Source of the DNA: Deltaproteobacteria bacterium
GTDB taxonomy: Bacteria > Myxococcota > JADLHZ01
Direction of reading: 5' to 3'
NCBI GenBank assembly: GCA_020848545.1
Contig: JADLHZ010000118.1
Coordinates: 58,409-122,408, forward strand
DNA: 64,000 nt
Below the pieces are notes generated by a model, which did no database searches, was not told the origin of the DNA, and saw only the letters and a program-made list of their open reading frames with translations. The position numbers and the translations under genes were made by a program. Below are positions 8,409 to 18,587 of this stretch, one piece after another (position 1 is the stretch's first letter; each line of letters opens with the position of its first letter).

Positions 8409-9301
8409 ACGGGACGTTGCTCTTTCTTGCTCTCGGGGCGCTGCCGCAGGGCCTCGTTTTGTCGCCGCGCGCGCTTCCTCCGGCCGTCGCGCAGCGGCTC
8501 ACGCTCGACATCGCGGCGGCGAAATCTGCAGCGCCGGCGACCTTCTCCGGTTTGCAGGCGCTGATCGCGCAGGTGCCGCGCCTCGATGCGCAAAAGCGCG
8601 GCGACTTGCCGACGCTCACGCCGCGCCTTTCCCGCCTCGGGCCGGACGCGCTCTTGCCGATGCTCGAGGCGATCGCGTTTCAAGCTCCGGCGCGCGCGGC
8701 GTGGACCGAGAGCGCCGAACGCGGGTTGCGGCTGTCGCTGATCGAAGCGGCCGGCATGCTGCGCGACGCACGTGCCGAGCCGGTGTTCCTGGCGATCCTC
8801 GCGTCGGATGAGCGCGACTTCGCCACCCTTCAGTTGACGGCCGAAGCGCTCGGCCGACTCGAGAGCGATACCGCCGTCAACGCGTTGCTCGCCGCGGCGA
8901 CGACCGACAAGCGCGACGCGGTCCTCGCCGGCATGGGCCAGTGTCGCCGCGCGCGCATCGCCGACGCTCTCGCGATCGCGCTCGACGGTGCCCGCTCACC
9001 CGCGCAGGCGAAGTCACTCGTGCGCTCACTCGCCCACGCCGGGAACGCTGCCGCGTGGAAGCTCGGCGGACCCTATGCAGACGAAGCCCGGGCCGTGCGC
9101 GCGACGGCGGCCGAAGCGCTGCTCCGCGCGTTCATCGCCTACGACGACGAAGCGCGCGACGCGGCGAGCAACGGGCTCATGGTCGTCGACGACGCCGAGA
9201 CGCCGATCCTGATTGCGCGGGCGCGGGTGCTCGCCGATGCCGCGACGGCGGCGGCCCTCGACGAATTGGCGCAGCGCTTCGCGAGGAACCCGACGCGATA
9301 G
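8405..9301 (+). CDS. HEAT-repeat-like protein, PAD operon partner
   Basis: A 298-residue, Ala/Leu-rich, all-helical protein with an N-terminal signal-like segment (MNGTLLFLALGALPQGL). From residue 75 on it contains repeated paired helices, such as RLSLIEAAGMLRDARAEPVF and TAEALGRLESDTAVNALLAA, typical of HEAT or PBS-lyase-like repeats. Such repeats usually serve as binding platforms. The start ATG overlaps the PAD stop in an ATGA, so the two products are made together; a role in substrate delivery or inhibition of the deiminase is inference. The frame upstream of this ATG lies within PAD and is not needed. Confidence 0.8.
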   Translation: MNGTLLFLALGALPQGLVLSPRALPPAVAQRLTLDIAAAKSAAPATFSGLQALIAQVPRLDAQKRGDLPTLTPRLSRLGPDALLPMLEAIAFQAPARAAWTESAERGLRLSLIEAAGMLRDARAEPVFLAILASDERDFATLQLTAEALGRLESDTAVNALLAAATTDKRDAVLAGMGQCRRARIADALAIALDGARSPAQAKSLVRSLAHAGNAAAWKLGGPYADEARAVRATAAEALLRAFIAYDDEARDAASNGLMVVDDAETPILIARARVLADAATAAALDELAQRFARNPTR

Positions 9302-9351
9302 GCAACGGCTGACGCTAGGAACCGTGCCGAAGGAGCCCTGTTGCGGGCTCG

Positions 9352-11130
9352 CTAGAAAGCGTCGATCGGCATCGAGCGATACGCCGGCGTGGGCATCTCG
9401 ACACGCCGGCACAGCTCGGCTGCGCGCGGCAGCTCGGTCTCGAACCAGTAGTCCGCTGCGCGCAGCTTGCCTTCGTAGAACGGCGAGCTCGGCTTCTTCG
9501 CCGCGATGTGCGCCATCCTCAACCACAGCCAGGCGACGACGATCGTGCTCGCGAGCTCCAGGTGCCAGACGCTCGTCGCGAGCGCGCCGTCGACGTCGCC
9601 GGACTGCGCGCGCGTCCCGAGCGTGGCGAGCAGCACCGTCCATCCGTCGAGCGCTTCGCCGAGCGCTCCGGCGTGCTTCTTCGTGCGCGGGAGCTTCTCG
9701 GCCTGCGCGATGTCCTGGCGCATCTCCTCGCCGAGCAGGCCGATCGAGAGCCCCATATCGCCGAAGATCTTCCGGCCCAAGAGATCCAAGCTCTGGATGC
9801 CCGTCGTCCCTTCATGAAGCGTGTTCAGCTTCTGCTCGCGCAGGAGCAGCTCCGGCAGATACTCCGCCGTGTAGCCGTAGCCGCCGTGCACTTGCACCGC
9901 CAGCGCGTTCGCCTCGAAGCCCTTTTCGGCCGGGAAGCTCTTGGCGATCGGCGTCAAGAGGTCGAGCAGCTTCTGCGCCTTCGCCCGCGCTTCTTCGTCG
10001 GGGCTCGCGTCGGCGACGTCCGAGTAGCGCGCGCAGGTGAGCAAGAGCGCGAGGCAACCTTCGACGATCGCTTTTTGCGCGAGCAGCATGCGCCGCACGT
10101 CCATGTGCTCGATGATCGGGACCTGCGGCGTCGAGGCGTCGCGGTTCGTCATGGCGCGGCCTTGCGGGCGGTTCTGCGCGTAGGCGAGCGCCTCGTGGTA
10201 GGCGACGCTGGCGTTTGCCGCCGCCGCCATGCCGACGTTCAAGCGCGCGCCGTTCATCATCTGGAACATGCAGCGCAGGCCTTCGTTCGCCTTGCCGACG
10301 AGGTAGCCGTGGCACGCGTTGTCTTCGCCGAACTTCAGCGCGATGCTCGGCAAGCCCTTCCAGCCCATCTTGTGAAAGAGCCCGCTCGGTTTGCAGTCGT
10401 TGTCGACGAGCTTGCCGCCTTCGACGCGCCGCTTCGGGATGACGAAGAGCGAGACGCCCTTGGTGCCGGCCGGCGCGCCGTCGATGCGGGCGAGCGTCAA
10501 GTGCACGATGTTCTCGCTGAAGCTGTTGTCGCCGCCCGAGATGAACACCTTCTCGCCTTGCACGAGGTAGTCGCCCTTGCCGGTGGGCGTCGCCTTGGTG
10601 CGGACGTCGGCCAGCGATGATCCTGCGTGCGGCTCGGTCAACGCCATCGTGCCGGTCCAGCGGCCTTCGTACATCGGCTGCATGTACGTCTTCTTGAGCT
10701 CGTCGCTCCCGAAGCTCTCGATCAAGTGCGCCGCGCCGCCGCTCAGGCCCACGTAGCACGCGGCGCCAACGTTACCGGCGTCGAGATAAGCGCCAATCGC
10801 CGACGCGATGGTCAGCGGCATCTGCATCCCGCCGACTTCGATGGGCCGCGCCATCGCGACGTAACCCTGCTCGACCATCTGGCCAACGACGCGCGGTAGA
10901 TCCGGGTGGGTGTGGACGCGCCCGTCCTTCAGCACCGGCGGCTCCTGATCCATCTTGCGCAGCGTCGGAAAGAGCGACTCGCGCGCGAGCTTCGCGACCG
11001 TCCGCAGCGCCAGCGTGAACGACTCTTTGTTGTGCATCTCGAAGCGCGGAAAACGCACGAGCGCCTCGGTGTCGAGGACGTCGTAGAGCAGAAAGTCGAG
11101 GGTCCGATCGTCGATGAGCGGGTTCGCCAT
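9352..11130 (-). CDS. Acyl-CoA dehydrogenase, long DmdC-like subgroup
   Basis: An FAD-dependent acyl-CoA dehydrogenase of 592 residues, which is the length of the subgroup that includes 3-methylmercaptopropionyl-CoA dehydrogenase and carries an extra C-terminal helical domain (PF12806-like). Visible family motifs are TGTMALTEPHAGSSLADVRT near residue 160, GEKVFISGGDN near 200, the catalytic-base region LHEGTTGIQSLDLLGRK near 440, and QVHGGYGYTAEYLPE near 410. It introduces a double bond alpha-beta in an acyl-CoA. The true substrate cannot be read from sequence; fatty-acid beta-oxidation is more likely than DMSP breakdown. The gene stands alone, divergent from the DUF493 gene. Confidence 0.92.
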   Translation of the reverse strand: MANPLIDDRTLDFLLYDVLDTEALVRFPRFEMHNKESFTLALRTVAKLARESLFPTLRKMDQEPPVLKDGRVHTHPDLPRVVGQMVEQGYVAMARPIEVGGMQMPLTIASAIGAYLDAGNVGAACYVGLSGGAAHLIESFGSDELKKTYMQPMYEGRWTGTMALTEPHAGSSLADVRTKATPTGKGDYLVQGEKVFISGGDNSFSENIVHLTLARIDGAPAGTKGVSLFVIPKRRVEGGKLVDNDCKPSGLFHKMGWKGLPSIALKFGEDNACHGYLVGKANEGLRCMFQMMNGARLNVGMAAAANASVAYHEALAYAQNRPQGRAMTNRDASTPQVPIIEHMDVRRMLLAQKAIVEGCLALLLTCARYSDVADASPDEEARAKAQKLLDLLTPIAKSFPAEKGFEANALAVQVHGGYGYTAEYLPELLLREQKLNTLHEGTTGIQSLDLLGRKIFGDMGLSIGLLGEEMRQDIAQAEKLPRTKKHAGALGEALDGWTVLLATLGTRAQSGDVDGALATSVWHLELASTIVVAWLWLRMAHIAAKKPSSPFYEGKLRAADYWFETELPRAAELCRRVEMPTPAYRSMPIDAF

Positions 11131-11185
11131 GGGGGCGCTCTTGCCACGACTTGCTGCGTTTCGTCACGCCGTCTATCGTTAGAAG

Positions 11186-11443
11186 GTGAGCTCTCGCGAC
11201 GACATGAAGGCGCTGCTCGACCAGAACCACACCTGGCCGAGCGAATACACCTTCAAGTTCATCGTGCCGAAGGACCAGCTGCTCGAAGCGCACGCCCTGT
11301 TCTCCGGCGAGCGCACGCAAGATCGGCAGTCGTCGAACGGCCGCTACGTCGGCGTGTCGATCACGAAGACGATGGCCTCGGCCGAGGCCGTGCTCGAGAT
11401 CTACGATCGCGCAAAGGTGATCCCCGGCCTCATCGCGCTCTGA
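11186..11443 (+). CDS. DUF493 (YbeD-like) family protein
   Basis: An 85-residue protein matching the DUF493/YbeD family by length and pattern: a YTFKFIVP strand near residue 21, RQSSNGRYVGVSITKTMASAE in the middle and a VIPGLIAL C-terminus. The family has an ACT-like ferredoxin fold, and no reaction is established. GTG 11186 is the start given; ATG 11204 is possible. The gene is divergent from the acyl-CoA dehydrogenase across a 55-base gap. Confidence 0.85.
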   Translation: MSSRDDMKALLDQNHTWPSEYTFKFIVPKDQLLEAHALFSGERTQDRQSSNGRYVGVSITKTMASAEAVLEIYDRAKVIPGLIAL

Positions 11444-11534
11444 TCGCCATTTGTGACTAAGCAAAATGTCGCTCGCATACCGTCTCAGCGCCGGGGCTCT
11501 TCGCCGATAACATGACTAACCCACGGAGAGCACC

Positions 11535-12080
11535 ATGACGATCAAGAACAACCTGACCCCGAACGCCTTCGCCCGCACCGACTCGCTGCATCCGGGCTCG
11601 AACCCGAACATGAACCCGCCTATCGAGACGAAGCCGACGAAGCCGACGATCACGCTCGGGCCCGGAACGAACCCGAACATGAACCCGCCGGAGATTCACC
11701 TCGGCCCGGGCACGAACCCGAACATGAACCCGCCGATCGCCAATGCGACGCCGAAGAAGATCACGATGCGCGCGCAGAACGTGACCGGCTTCCACAACTC
11801 GCGCGGCAAGATGCAGCTCGACATCATGCAGAACCGGAGCGTCACCTCGGAAGTCGCTTGGGTCTTTCCGAAGGGCTTCCAAGTGCAGAACCGCCACTTC
11901 ATGGGCAAAGAGACCGATCCACGCCCGATGACGAAGACCGAGCTGCGCACGCTGAGGTCGATGGTGCAGCTCTACATGAAGACCCACAAGGACGCCGACA
12001 AGGCCGGCCTCAAGCGCTTCATTCAGACGATCGACGTCGCTTTGAAGCCGAAGATGAAGCACCCGTCCGAAGTTCAGTGA
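11535..12080 (+). CDS. Protein with three PG(S/T)NPNMNPP repeats
   Basis: A 181-residue protein that I do not recognise. Residues 20-68 hold three copies of the motif PG(S/T)NPNMNPP, separated by spacers of 15 and 5 residues and followed by a basic PKKITMRAQN segment. The C-terminal half (about 75-181) is a mixed domain with WVFPKGFQVQNRHFMGKE and a Lys-rich helical tail. There is no signal peptide. A good Shine-Dalgarno sequence (CGGAGAG) precedes ATG 11535. The ferritin-like gene begins four bases after its stop, so both are very probably one operon. A repetitive peptide substrate modified by the neighbour is an attractive but unproven reading. Confidence 0.8.
   Translation: MTIKNNLTPNAFARTDSLHPGSNPNMNPPIETKPTKPTITLGPGTNPNMNPPEIHLGPGTNPNMNPPIANATPKKITMRAQNVTGFHNSRGKMQLDIMQNRSVTSEVAWVFPKGFQVQNRHFMGKETDPRPMTKTELRTLRSMVQLYMKTHKDADKAGLKRFIQTIDVALKPKMKHPSEVQ
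11597..11737 (+). repeat. Three direct repeats encoding NPNMNPP
   Basis: Three copies of a short coding repeat whose core is AACCCGAACATGAACCCGCC. The protein motif is PG(S/T)NPNMNPP. The cores are identical at the nucleotide level, including synonymous positions, which fits recent duplication or copy exchange. Copies two and three also share the preceding LGPGT context. Confidence 0.85.
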
Positions 12081-12084
12081 GCTC

Positions 12085-12903
12085 ATGCTCGACCTGCGCC
12101 CCGCCCACAAAGCCTTGGAGCACTTTCACCACGGCTTCATCGACGACTCCGCGCACACCGTCGGGCGCGAACGTTTCCTCGCCTTCGATCGCAAGGCCTA
12201 CGACAAGCAGCAGCTCGCGTGGGGCTCGGCGGCATGGCAAATGCGCGCGCTCGACGAGTATCGATCGCAGGTGAGCTTCAGCGTGCTGCTCGCTGATCTC
12301 GCGACCCTCGGCTTCAGCTTCGACGTGATTGGCACAGCGACGCGCATCGTCCGCGACGAGGCGCGCCACGTGGAGATCTGCCGGCGCCTGGTGAAGACGC
12401 TGGGCGGCAGCGACGTGATGGAGGGCGATCCGCAGTTCGTCTTCCCCCCGGACTCGTTCACGCCGATTCAACGCGTGCTTTTTCGTGTCGCCGGCACGCT
12501 GTGCATCGGCGAGACGTTGAGCGTCCGGTTGATCAGCGCCGGCAGAAAGAGCACGGTCGATCCCCTCGCGCACGCGGTGATGTCGTGTCTCGCGGCCGAC
12601 GAGTCCATTCACAGCCGCTTCGGCTGGGTGATGCTCGAGATGCTCTGGCCACAAACGAGCAAGGCCGATCGCCAGCTCATCCTCTCGCTCTTGCCCGGCT
12701 GGCTGAAGGGCACCGAGAAACAGATCGTGGCGCCCGCCTACATGCGCATGGAACGTGAAGAACCCGTGACCTGCGCGCCGGTGAGCCCGTTCGGCGGAAT
12801 CGGCGACAGGGAGCGCGCGTGCGTGTTCTACGACGCGATGGAAAACGAAGTGATCCCGCGCTTCGAAGCCCTCGGAATCAAAGCGAAAAAAGCGTTTCGC
12901 TAG
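12085..12903 (+). CDS. Ferritin-like di-iron protein (first of two paralogues)
   Basis: A 272-residue helical protein with two Glu/ExxH half-sites typical of di-iron carboxylate proteins. The first is E in ALDEYRSQVSF plus DEARHVEIC; the second is E in CIGETLSVRLI plus ADESIHSRFG. That pattern supports a ferritin-like oxidase or oxygenase rather than an iron-storage cage. A second member sits at 36726-37550 with the same layout. The gene follows the NPNMNPP-repeat gene by four bases, which makes that protein its most obvious partner or substrate (inference). It ends 45 bases before lysS. Confidence 0.85.
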   Translation: MLDLRPAHKALEHFHHGFIDDSAHTVGRERFLAFDRKAYDKQQLAWGSAAWQMRALDEYRSQVSFSVLLADLATLGFSFDVIGTATRIVRDEARHVEICRRLVKTLGGSDVMEGDPQFVFPPDSFTPIQRVLFRVAGTLCIGETLSVRLISAGRKSTVDPLAHAVMSCLAADESIHSRFGWVMLEMLWPQTSKADRQLILSLLPGWLKGTEKQIVAPAYMRMEREEPVTCAPVSPFGGIGDRERACVFYDAMENEVIPRFEALGIKAKKAFR

Positions 12904-12948
12904 GGCTCTAGCGCTTTTCCGAGCGGCAATAGTATAGCCCGCGACCCT

Positions 12949-14580
12949 ATGACCCTCGGAATGACCGACGCCGAACGCGAGCTCATCGCGACGCGGCGGC
13001 AAAAGCGCGACGCCCTCGTGGCGCTGAGGCAGAACCCGTACGCGAACGGCGTCACCGCCAAGAACACCGCCGCCGAGATCGAGGCCGCGCATGCGAGCGA
13101 AGGCCGCGTGCCGAAGGAGCTCGACAAGACGAAGACGTACAGCGTCGCCGGGCGCGTGATGTTTCACCGCTCCTTCGGCAAAGCGACGTTTCTCAAGGTG
13201 AAAGATCGCAGCGGAATCATCCAGGGTTACGCCAAGCAAGACGTCTTGCCAGAAGCCGACTTCAAGGCGTTCGAGCAGCTCGAGATGGGCGACATCGTCT
13301 TCATCGAAGGGCATCCGTTCCGTACGAAGACCGGCGAGCTCACGATCGAGGCGACGAAGCTGCAAGTGCTGACGAAGGCGCTGCGCCCGCTGCCGGACAA
13401 GTGGCACGGCCTCTCCGATCACGAGACGCGCTATCGCCAGCGCTACGTCGATCTCATCGTCAACCCGGAGGTCGCGGCGGCGTTTCGCGCGCGCACGCAC
13501 GTCGTCTCGGCGGTGCGGCGGATTCTCGACGACCAAGAGTTCTTGGAGGTCGAGACGCCGTCGATGCACACGCTGATCGGCGGCGCCGCGGCGAAGCCGT
13601 TCAAGACGCACCACAACGCCCTCGATCTCGAGCTCTTCATGCGCATCGCGCCCGAGCTGTACTTGAAGCGCCTGCTCGTCGGCGGCTTCGAGCGGGTGTA
13701 CGAGATCGCGCGCTGCTATCGCAACGAAGGGTTGTCCACGCGGCACAATCCCGAGTTCACGATGCTCGAGTACTACTGGGCGTACCGCACCTACGAAGAT
13801 CTGATGAGCTTCACCGAGGTGATGCTGCGCAAGATCGACGCGGCGTTGAAGCAAGCGATGCCGGCCGAGCACGCAAAGTGGCTCAGCGAGCGGCCGTTCA
13901 CGATCGACGAGCCCTTCGCGCGCGTGCCGATGGCCGAGATGGTGAAGCGCGCGGCGTCGAAGACCGAGATCCCTCAGTGGGTCGACGCGGTGAAGAACGG
14001 CGGCGAGGGCCTCGTCGCGATCCTGAAGACGGACTTCGGCGCGCAGATCAAAGAGTGGGCGAAGAGCTCGCCGCGGGCGAAGAAGCTCGACTGGGGCAAC
14101 TTCCGCCAAGGCATGAACAAGTGCGACAACGACGGCGAGCGCCTGTTCTCCTGCTACGAGTACTTGGTCGAGCCGTACCTCACCGACGACTACCGCTCGG
14201 CGGACGGCTCGAAGTCGCTGCCGGTGTTCGTCAAAGACTATCCGTACGAAACGTCGCCGCTCGCGCGCAAGAACGACGCGAACCCGTCGCTCGTCGATCG
14301 CTTCGAGCTCTTCGTGCACGGCCGCGAGCTGTGCAACGCGTTTAGCGAGCTGAACGATCCAGACGATCAAGCCGACCGTTTTCGCGCGCAGGTCGACAGG
14401 AAGGCGAAGGGCGCCGAAGAGACGATGGACTTCGACGAAGACTACGTCCGCGCGCTCGAGCACGGCATGCCGCCCGCCGCCGGCTTCGGCATGGGCATCG
14501 ATCGCTTGGCGATGGCCCTGACCAACGCGCCGTCGATCCGCGACGTCATCCTCTTTCCGCTGCTGCGCAAGGAAGGGTGA
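12949..14580 (+). CDS. lysS: Lysyl-tRNA synthetase, class II
   Basis: Charges tRNA-Lys with lysine using ATP. The 543-residue protein has the N-terminal OB-fold anticodon domain (AGRVMFHRSFGKATFLKV near residue 67) and the class II catalytic core. Motif 1 is around FLEVETPSMH near 197, motif 2 is ARCYRNEGLSTRHNPEFTML near 250, and motif 3 is GFGMGIDRLAMALT near 510. Between motifs 2 and 3 it is somewhat longer than the usual bacterial enzyme. The stop codon overlaps the GTG start of the permease gene, but a hairpin with a T-run just inside that gene may limit read-through. Confidence 0.97.
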   Translation: MTLGMTDAERELIATRRQKRDALVALRQNPYANGVTAKNTAAEIEAAHASEGRVPKELDKTKTYSVAGRVMFHRSFGKATFLKVKDRSGIIQGYAKQDVLPEADFKAFEQLEMGDIVFIEGHPFRTKTGELTIEATKLQVLTKALRPLPDKWHGLSDHETRYRQRYVDLIVNPEVAAAFRARTHVVSAVRRILDDQEFLEVETPSMHTLIGGAAAKPFKTHHNALDLELFMRIAPELYLKRLLVGGFERVYEIARCYRNEGLSTRHNPEFTMLEYYWAYRTYEDLMSFTEVMLRKIDAALKQAMPAEHAKWLSERPFTIDEPFARVPMAEMVKRAASKTEIPQWVDAVKNGGEGLVAILKTDFGAQIKEWAKSSPRAKKLDWGNFRQGMNKCDNDGERLFSCYEYLVEPYLTDDYRSADGSKSLPVFVKDYPYETSPLARKNDANPSLVDRFELFVHGRELCNAFSELNDPDDQADRFRAQVDRKAKGAEETMDFDEDYVRALEHGMPPAAGFGMGIDRLAMALTNAPSIRDVILFPLLRKEG

Positions 14581-16336
14581 GCGTGTCGCTGCCGACGAAA
14601 AAGGTCCCTGGGACCTTTTTCCTCATCGACGTCGCCGGTACGGCGGCGATCGCCGCGGGGCTCCTGCTCCTCGCGCGGCACTTCTTCGCCGATGAGGATG
14701 ATCAGGCGCTCGCGTTGATCGCGTTCGCGCCGCTCTTCGCCGCCCCCGGCTTCTTGCTCAGCGTGTGGCGCAAGGACTCGCACTTCTCACGCATGGGCTT
14801 GGGTGCGTTCATGGGCGTGCTGGTCACCGTCGTCGCGCTCGGACAGTTCCCCGAGGCTGGGATCGCCAGCGAGCTCTATCGATCGCTGCTCGTCTTCTCG
14901 CCCTTCTCGGCGCTCGCGTACGTCGTCGGCGGCGCGCTCGCCTACGTCAGCTTCGGCGGTGGGCGCTTCGATCCGCGCTTCTCGTTCGAGTCGTTCATCG
15001 GCATGCGCTACTTGCGCAGTCTGCGCGGCAGCGTGCTCAGCGTCGTCACGGTGATCGCTTTGGTCGGCGTCGTCCTCGGCACGGCGCTCCTGATCATCGG
15101 CCTCGCCGTCCTCAGCGGCTTCGAGGGCGATCTCATCGAGAAGATCATCGGCGCCCACGCGCACATGTCGGTGACGACCTACCCGGGCTATCCGTTTACG
15201 CCTGAAGACGCAGACAAAGCGCGCAAAGAGGCGACGAAGCTCGGCGCCACGCAGGGTGCGCGCTACGTCGCGGCCGAAGTCTTGATCGCGTCCGACTCGA
15301 ACCACACCGAGGCGCGCATGTACGGCGTCGATCCGGCCGAAGCGAAGCCGGTCTTCGCCGTGCTGAGCCGGCTGGTGAAGGGCGGCCTCGAGCGCATGGA
15401 CCGGCAAGGAAAAGGCGCGCCGAAGCTTTTACCGCCGACGCAAGCGCCCGAGCGATCGCAGAAAGTGCGCGAAGAGAACGATGATCCCGAGCGCGCGACG
15501 CCGCCGTTTCCCGAGAAGCGGCCCACCTTCGCCGCGCCGTCGCCGCTCCCCGGCATCGTCATCGGCATCGAGATGGCGCGCCAGCTCCACATCGAGATCG
15601 ACGACACAGTGCTCGTCGTCAGCCCGCTCGTCGAGGAGCTGACGCCGCAAGGCCCGGCGCCGAAGACGAAGTCGTTTCGCGTCGCCGCGATCTTCGACAT
15701 GCGCATGTACGAGTTCGACGCGCACTACGTCTATGTGCTGACCAAAGAGGCGCAGAAGTTCCTCGAGATCGGCGAGGACATGAGCGGCATGGCGTTCTCG
15801 TTTCCGGATCCGGCGGTGACGCAGAAGATCGGACCGAAGCTGTTGAAGGCGATGGGCGGCTACCCGATGCAAGCGCAGGCGTGGCAAGACAAGAACAAGA
15901 ACTTGTTCCTCTCGTTGAAGCTCGAGAAGGCCGTGGCGTTCATCGTCCTCATCTTCATGGTGCTCGTCGCGTCGTTCTCGATCGTCAACACGCTGACGAT
16001 GACGGTGATCGAAAAAGCGCGCGAGATCGCGATCCTGAAGACGATGGGCGCGACCGACGTCAGCATCAGCAAGGTGTTCGTCATGCAGGGCGCGATCGTC
16101 GGCGCGTTCGGCACGGCGGCCGGCGCCGTCGTCGGCGTGACGCTGGCGCTCGTCTTGTCGCAGCTCCGCTGGGTGATCGATCAAGACGTCTACTTCTTGG
16201 ATCACCTGCCGATCCGCCTGCACGTCGCTGACATTTTGCAGGTGTGCGCGTTGTCGCTCGTGCTGACGTCGTTGTCGGCGGTGTTCCCGGCGCTCTCGGC
16301 GGCGCGGCTCGAGCCGGTGGAAGGGCTGAGGTACGA

Positions 16337-16340
<4 letters not shown>
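14577..16340 (+). CDS. LolC/LolE-type lipoprotein-releasing permease with N-terminal extension
   Basis: An ABC transporter permease of the LolC/E (FtsX-fold) family, which extracts mature lipoproteins from the inner membrane for transfer to the outer membrane. The core starts near residue 140 with the family signature [18 protein letters not shown], followed by a large periplasmic domain and three C-terminal helices ([20 protein letters not shown] and [18 protein letters not shown]). It carries about 135 extra N-terminal residues with roughly four membrane helices, and a Pro/charged insert near 280-315. GTG 14577 overlaps the lysS stop. Its start overlaps a hairpin, so a later start cannot be excluded. 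The lolD-like gene overlaps its end. Confidence 0.85.
14598..14620. terminator. Perfect 11-bp inverted repeat with T-run just after lysS
   Basis: AAAAAGGTCCC, a single T, then GGGACCTTTTT: a perfect palindromic hairpin ending in five Ts, 18 bases after the lysS stop. By shape it is an intrinsic terminator, and because it is symmetric it could act in both directions. It lies inside the first codons of the permease as annotated and encodes KKVPGTFF. Either it attenuates transcription into the lol genes, or the permease starts later than the GTG. Confidence 0.6.
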
Positions 16341-17052
<712 letters not shown>

Positions 17053-17056
<4 letters not shown>

Positions 17057-18546
17057 GCGACGAAAATTTCGCAGAGATGTTCGCGAAGAGTGAGAAGCAG
17101 AAGCCCAAGGCCGCGCGCACCGGCGAGCGGGTGTCGGCGCGGATCGTCAGCGTCGGCCCGAAGCGCGTGATGCTCGACCTCGGCGACGGCGTCGACGGCA
17201 TGATGGAGATCGTGGAGTTTCAGGCCGCCGAGATCGAGCCGAAGGTGGGCGACACCGTCGACGGCTTCGTCATGCGCGTCGAGAACCGCGTGGCGATCGT
17301 CGGCAAAAGCGTGCAAAAGGGGCAGGGTGCCACGCCGGCGCTCGAGCACGCGGCGCAGGCGAAGCTGCCGGTCGAAGGGCTCGTCAGCGGCGTGAACAAA
17401 GGTGGCTACGTCGTCGAGATCTCGGGCGTGCGCTGCTTCTGTCCGCTGGGGCAAATGGACGTCAGGCGCATCGAAGATCCGGCGAAGCTCGTCGGCCAGC
17501 GCTTCCACTTCGTGGTCACCGAGGCCAAGGCGAGCGAGCGCGGCGGCAAAGACTTCGTGCTCTCGCGGCGCGTGCTGCTCGAGCAAGAAGCGCGCGGCAA
17601 GCGCGACGAGACGGTGAAGAAGCTCGCGGTCGGTGAGAACTTCGAAGGCACCGTCACCAACGTGCGCGACTTCGGCGCGTTCATCGATCTCGGCGGCATC
17701 GAGGGCTTGCTCCCGGTGAGCGAGATGGGCTTCGGCCGGCAGAAGGCGCAGGACGCCGTGCAGGTCGGCCAGCGCATCACGGTGCAAGTCATCAAGCTCG
17801 AAGGATCGAAGGACGGCGCGCCCGAGCGGATCACGCTGTCCGTGCGCGCGTTGATGCAGGATCCGTTCATGCTCGCGACCGCGGAGCTCGCGCCGGGCAT
17901 GGTCGTCACGGGCACGGTCACGCGCATTCAACCCTTCGGCGCGTTCGTCGAGCTGGCGAAGGGCGTCGAGGGCCTCATCCACGTGAGCCAGTTCGGCAAG
18001 CGCGTGCAGAGCCCGAGCGAAGTCGTCAAAGAGGGCAGCAGAGTGAGCGCGCGCGTCGAGAAGGTCGAAGCGGCCGAGCGGCGCATCGGCCTCGCGTACG
18101 TCGACGCCGAGAAAGCGGCGGCGTTCACCGGCAGCCAGACGACCAGCAGCGGCATCACGATCATCGGCCGCGATCAGACGAACGCCGAGCAAGCGGAGAC
18201 ACGCAAGTCGCTGATGCCTTTGGTCGGCGACGTCGTCGAAGCGACGGTCGACAAGATCGAGCAGTTCGGCGTGTTCGTCAGCTTCGCGAACGGCCGCGGC
18301 CTCGTGCCGACGAACGAGCTCGGCGCGAACGTGCGCGGTCACGAGTTGCGCAAAGCGTTTCCGGTCGGCACGAAGTTCAAGGCGCTCGTGCTCGAGGTAC
18401 GGCCCGACGGGAAGATCCGTTTGTCGAAGAAGGCGACGGAGAACGCCGAAGAGAAGGCCGAGGCGGAGGCGTTCTTCAAGGCGCAGGCGGCGGCGAATAC
18501 GCTCGGAACGCTCGGCGACAAGCTCAAGAACGCCCTCAAAAAATGA
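17053..18546 (+). CDS. S1 RNA-binding domain protein with five S1 repeats
   Basis: A 497-residue RNA-binding protein resembling ribosomal protein S1. S1-type OB folds are visible at about 22-90, 105-180, 190-268 (the best one: [20 protein letters not shown]), 277-350 ([21 protein letters not shown]) and 385-460 ([20 protein letters not shown]). The C-terminus is Lys/Ala-rich. It may bind mRNA or ribosomes; whether it is the housekeeping S1 cannot be decided here. ATG 17053 overlaps the lolD stop. Finding it as the third gene of a Lol operon is unexpected and may reflect only shared expression. Confidence 0.88.
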
Positions 18547-18587
18547 CGGTCAAAGCTTCGCCGCGGCGCTGCTAGAAAAAACGATCA

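Noticed and set aside
12019..14463. Long minus-strand frame opposite the ferritin-like gene and lysS
   Set aside because: lysS class II motifs are unambiguous on the plus strand; this frame crosses two real genes.
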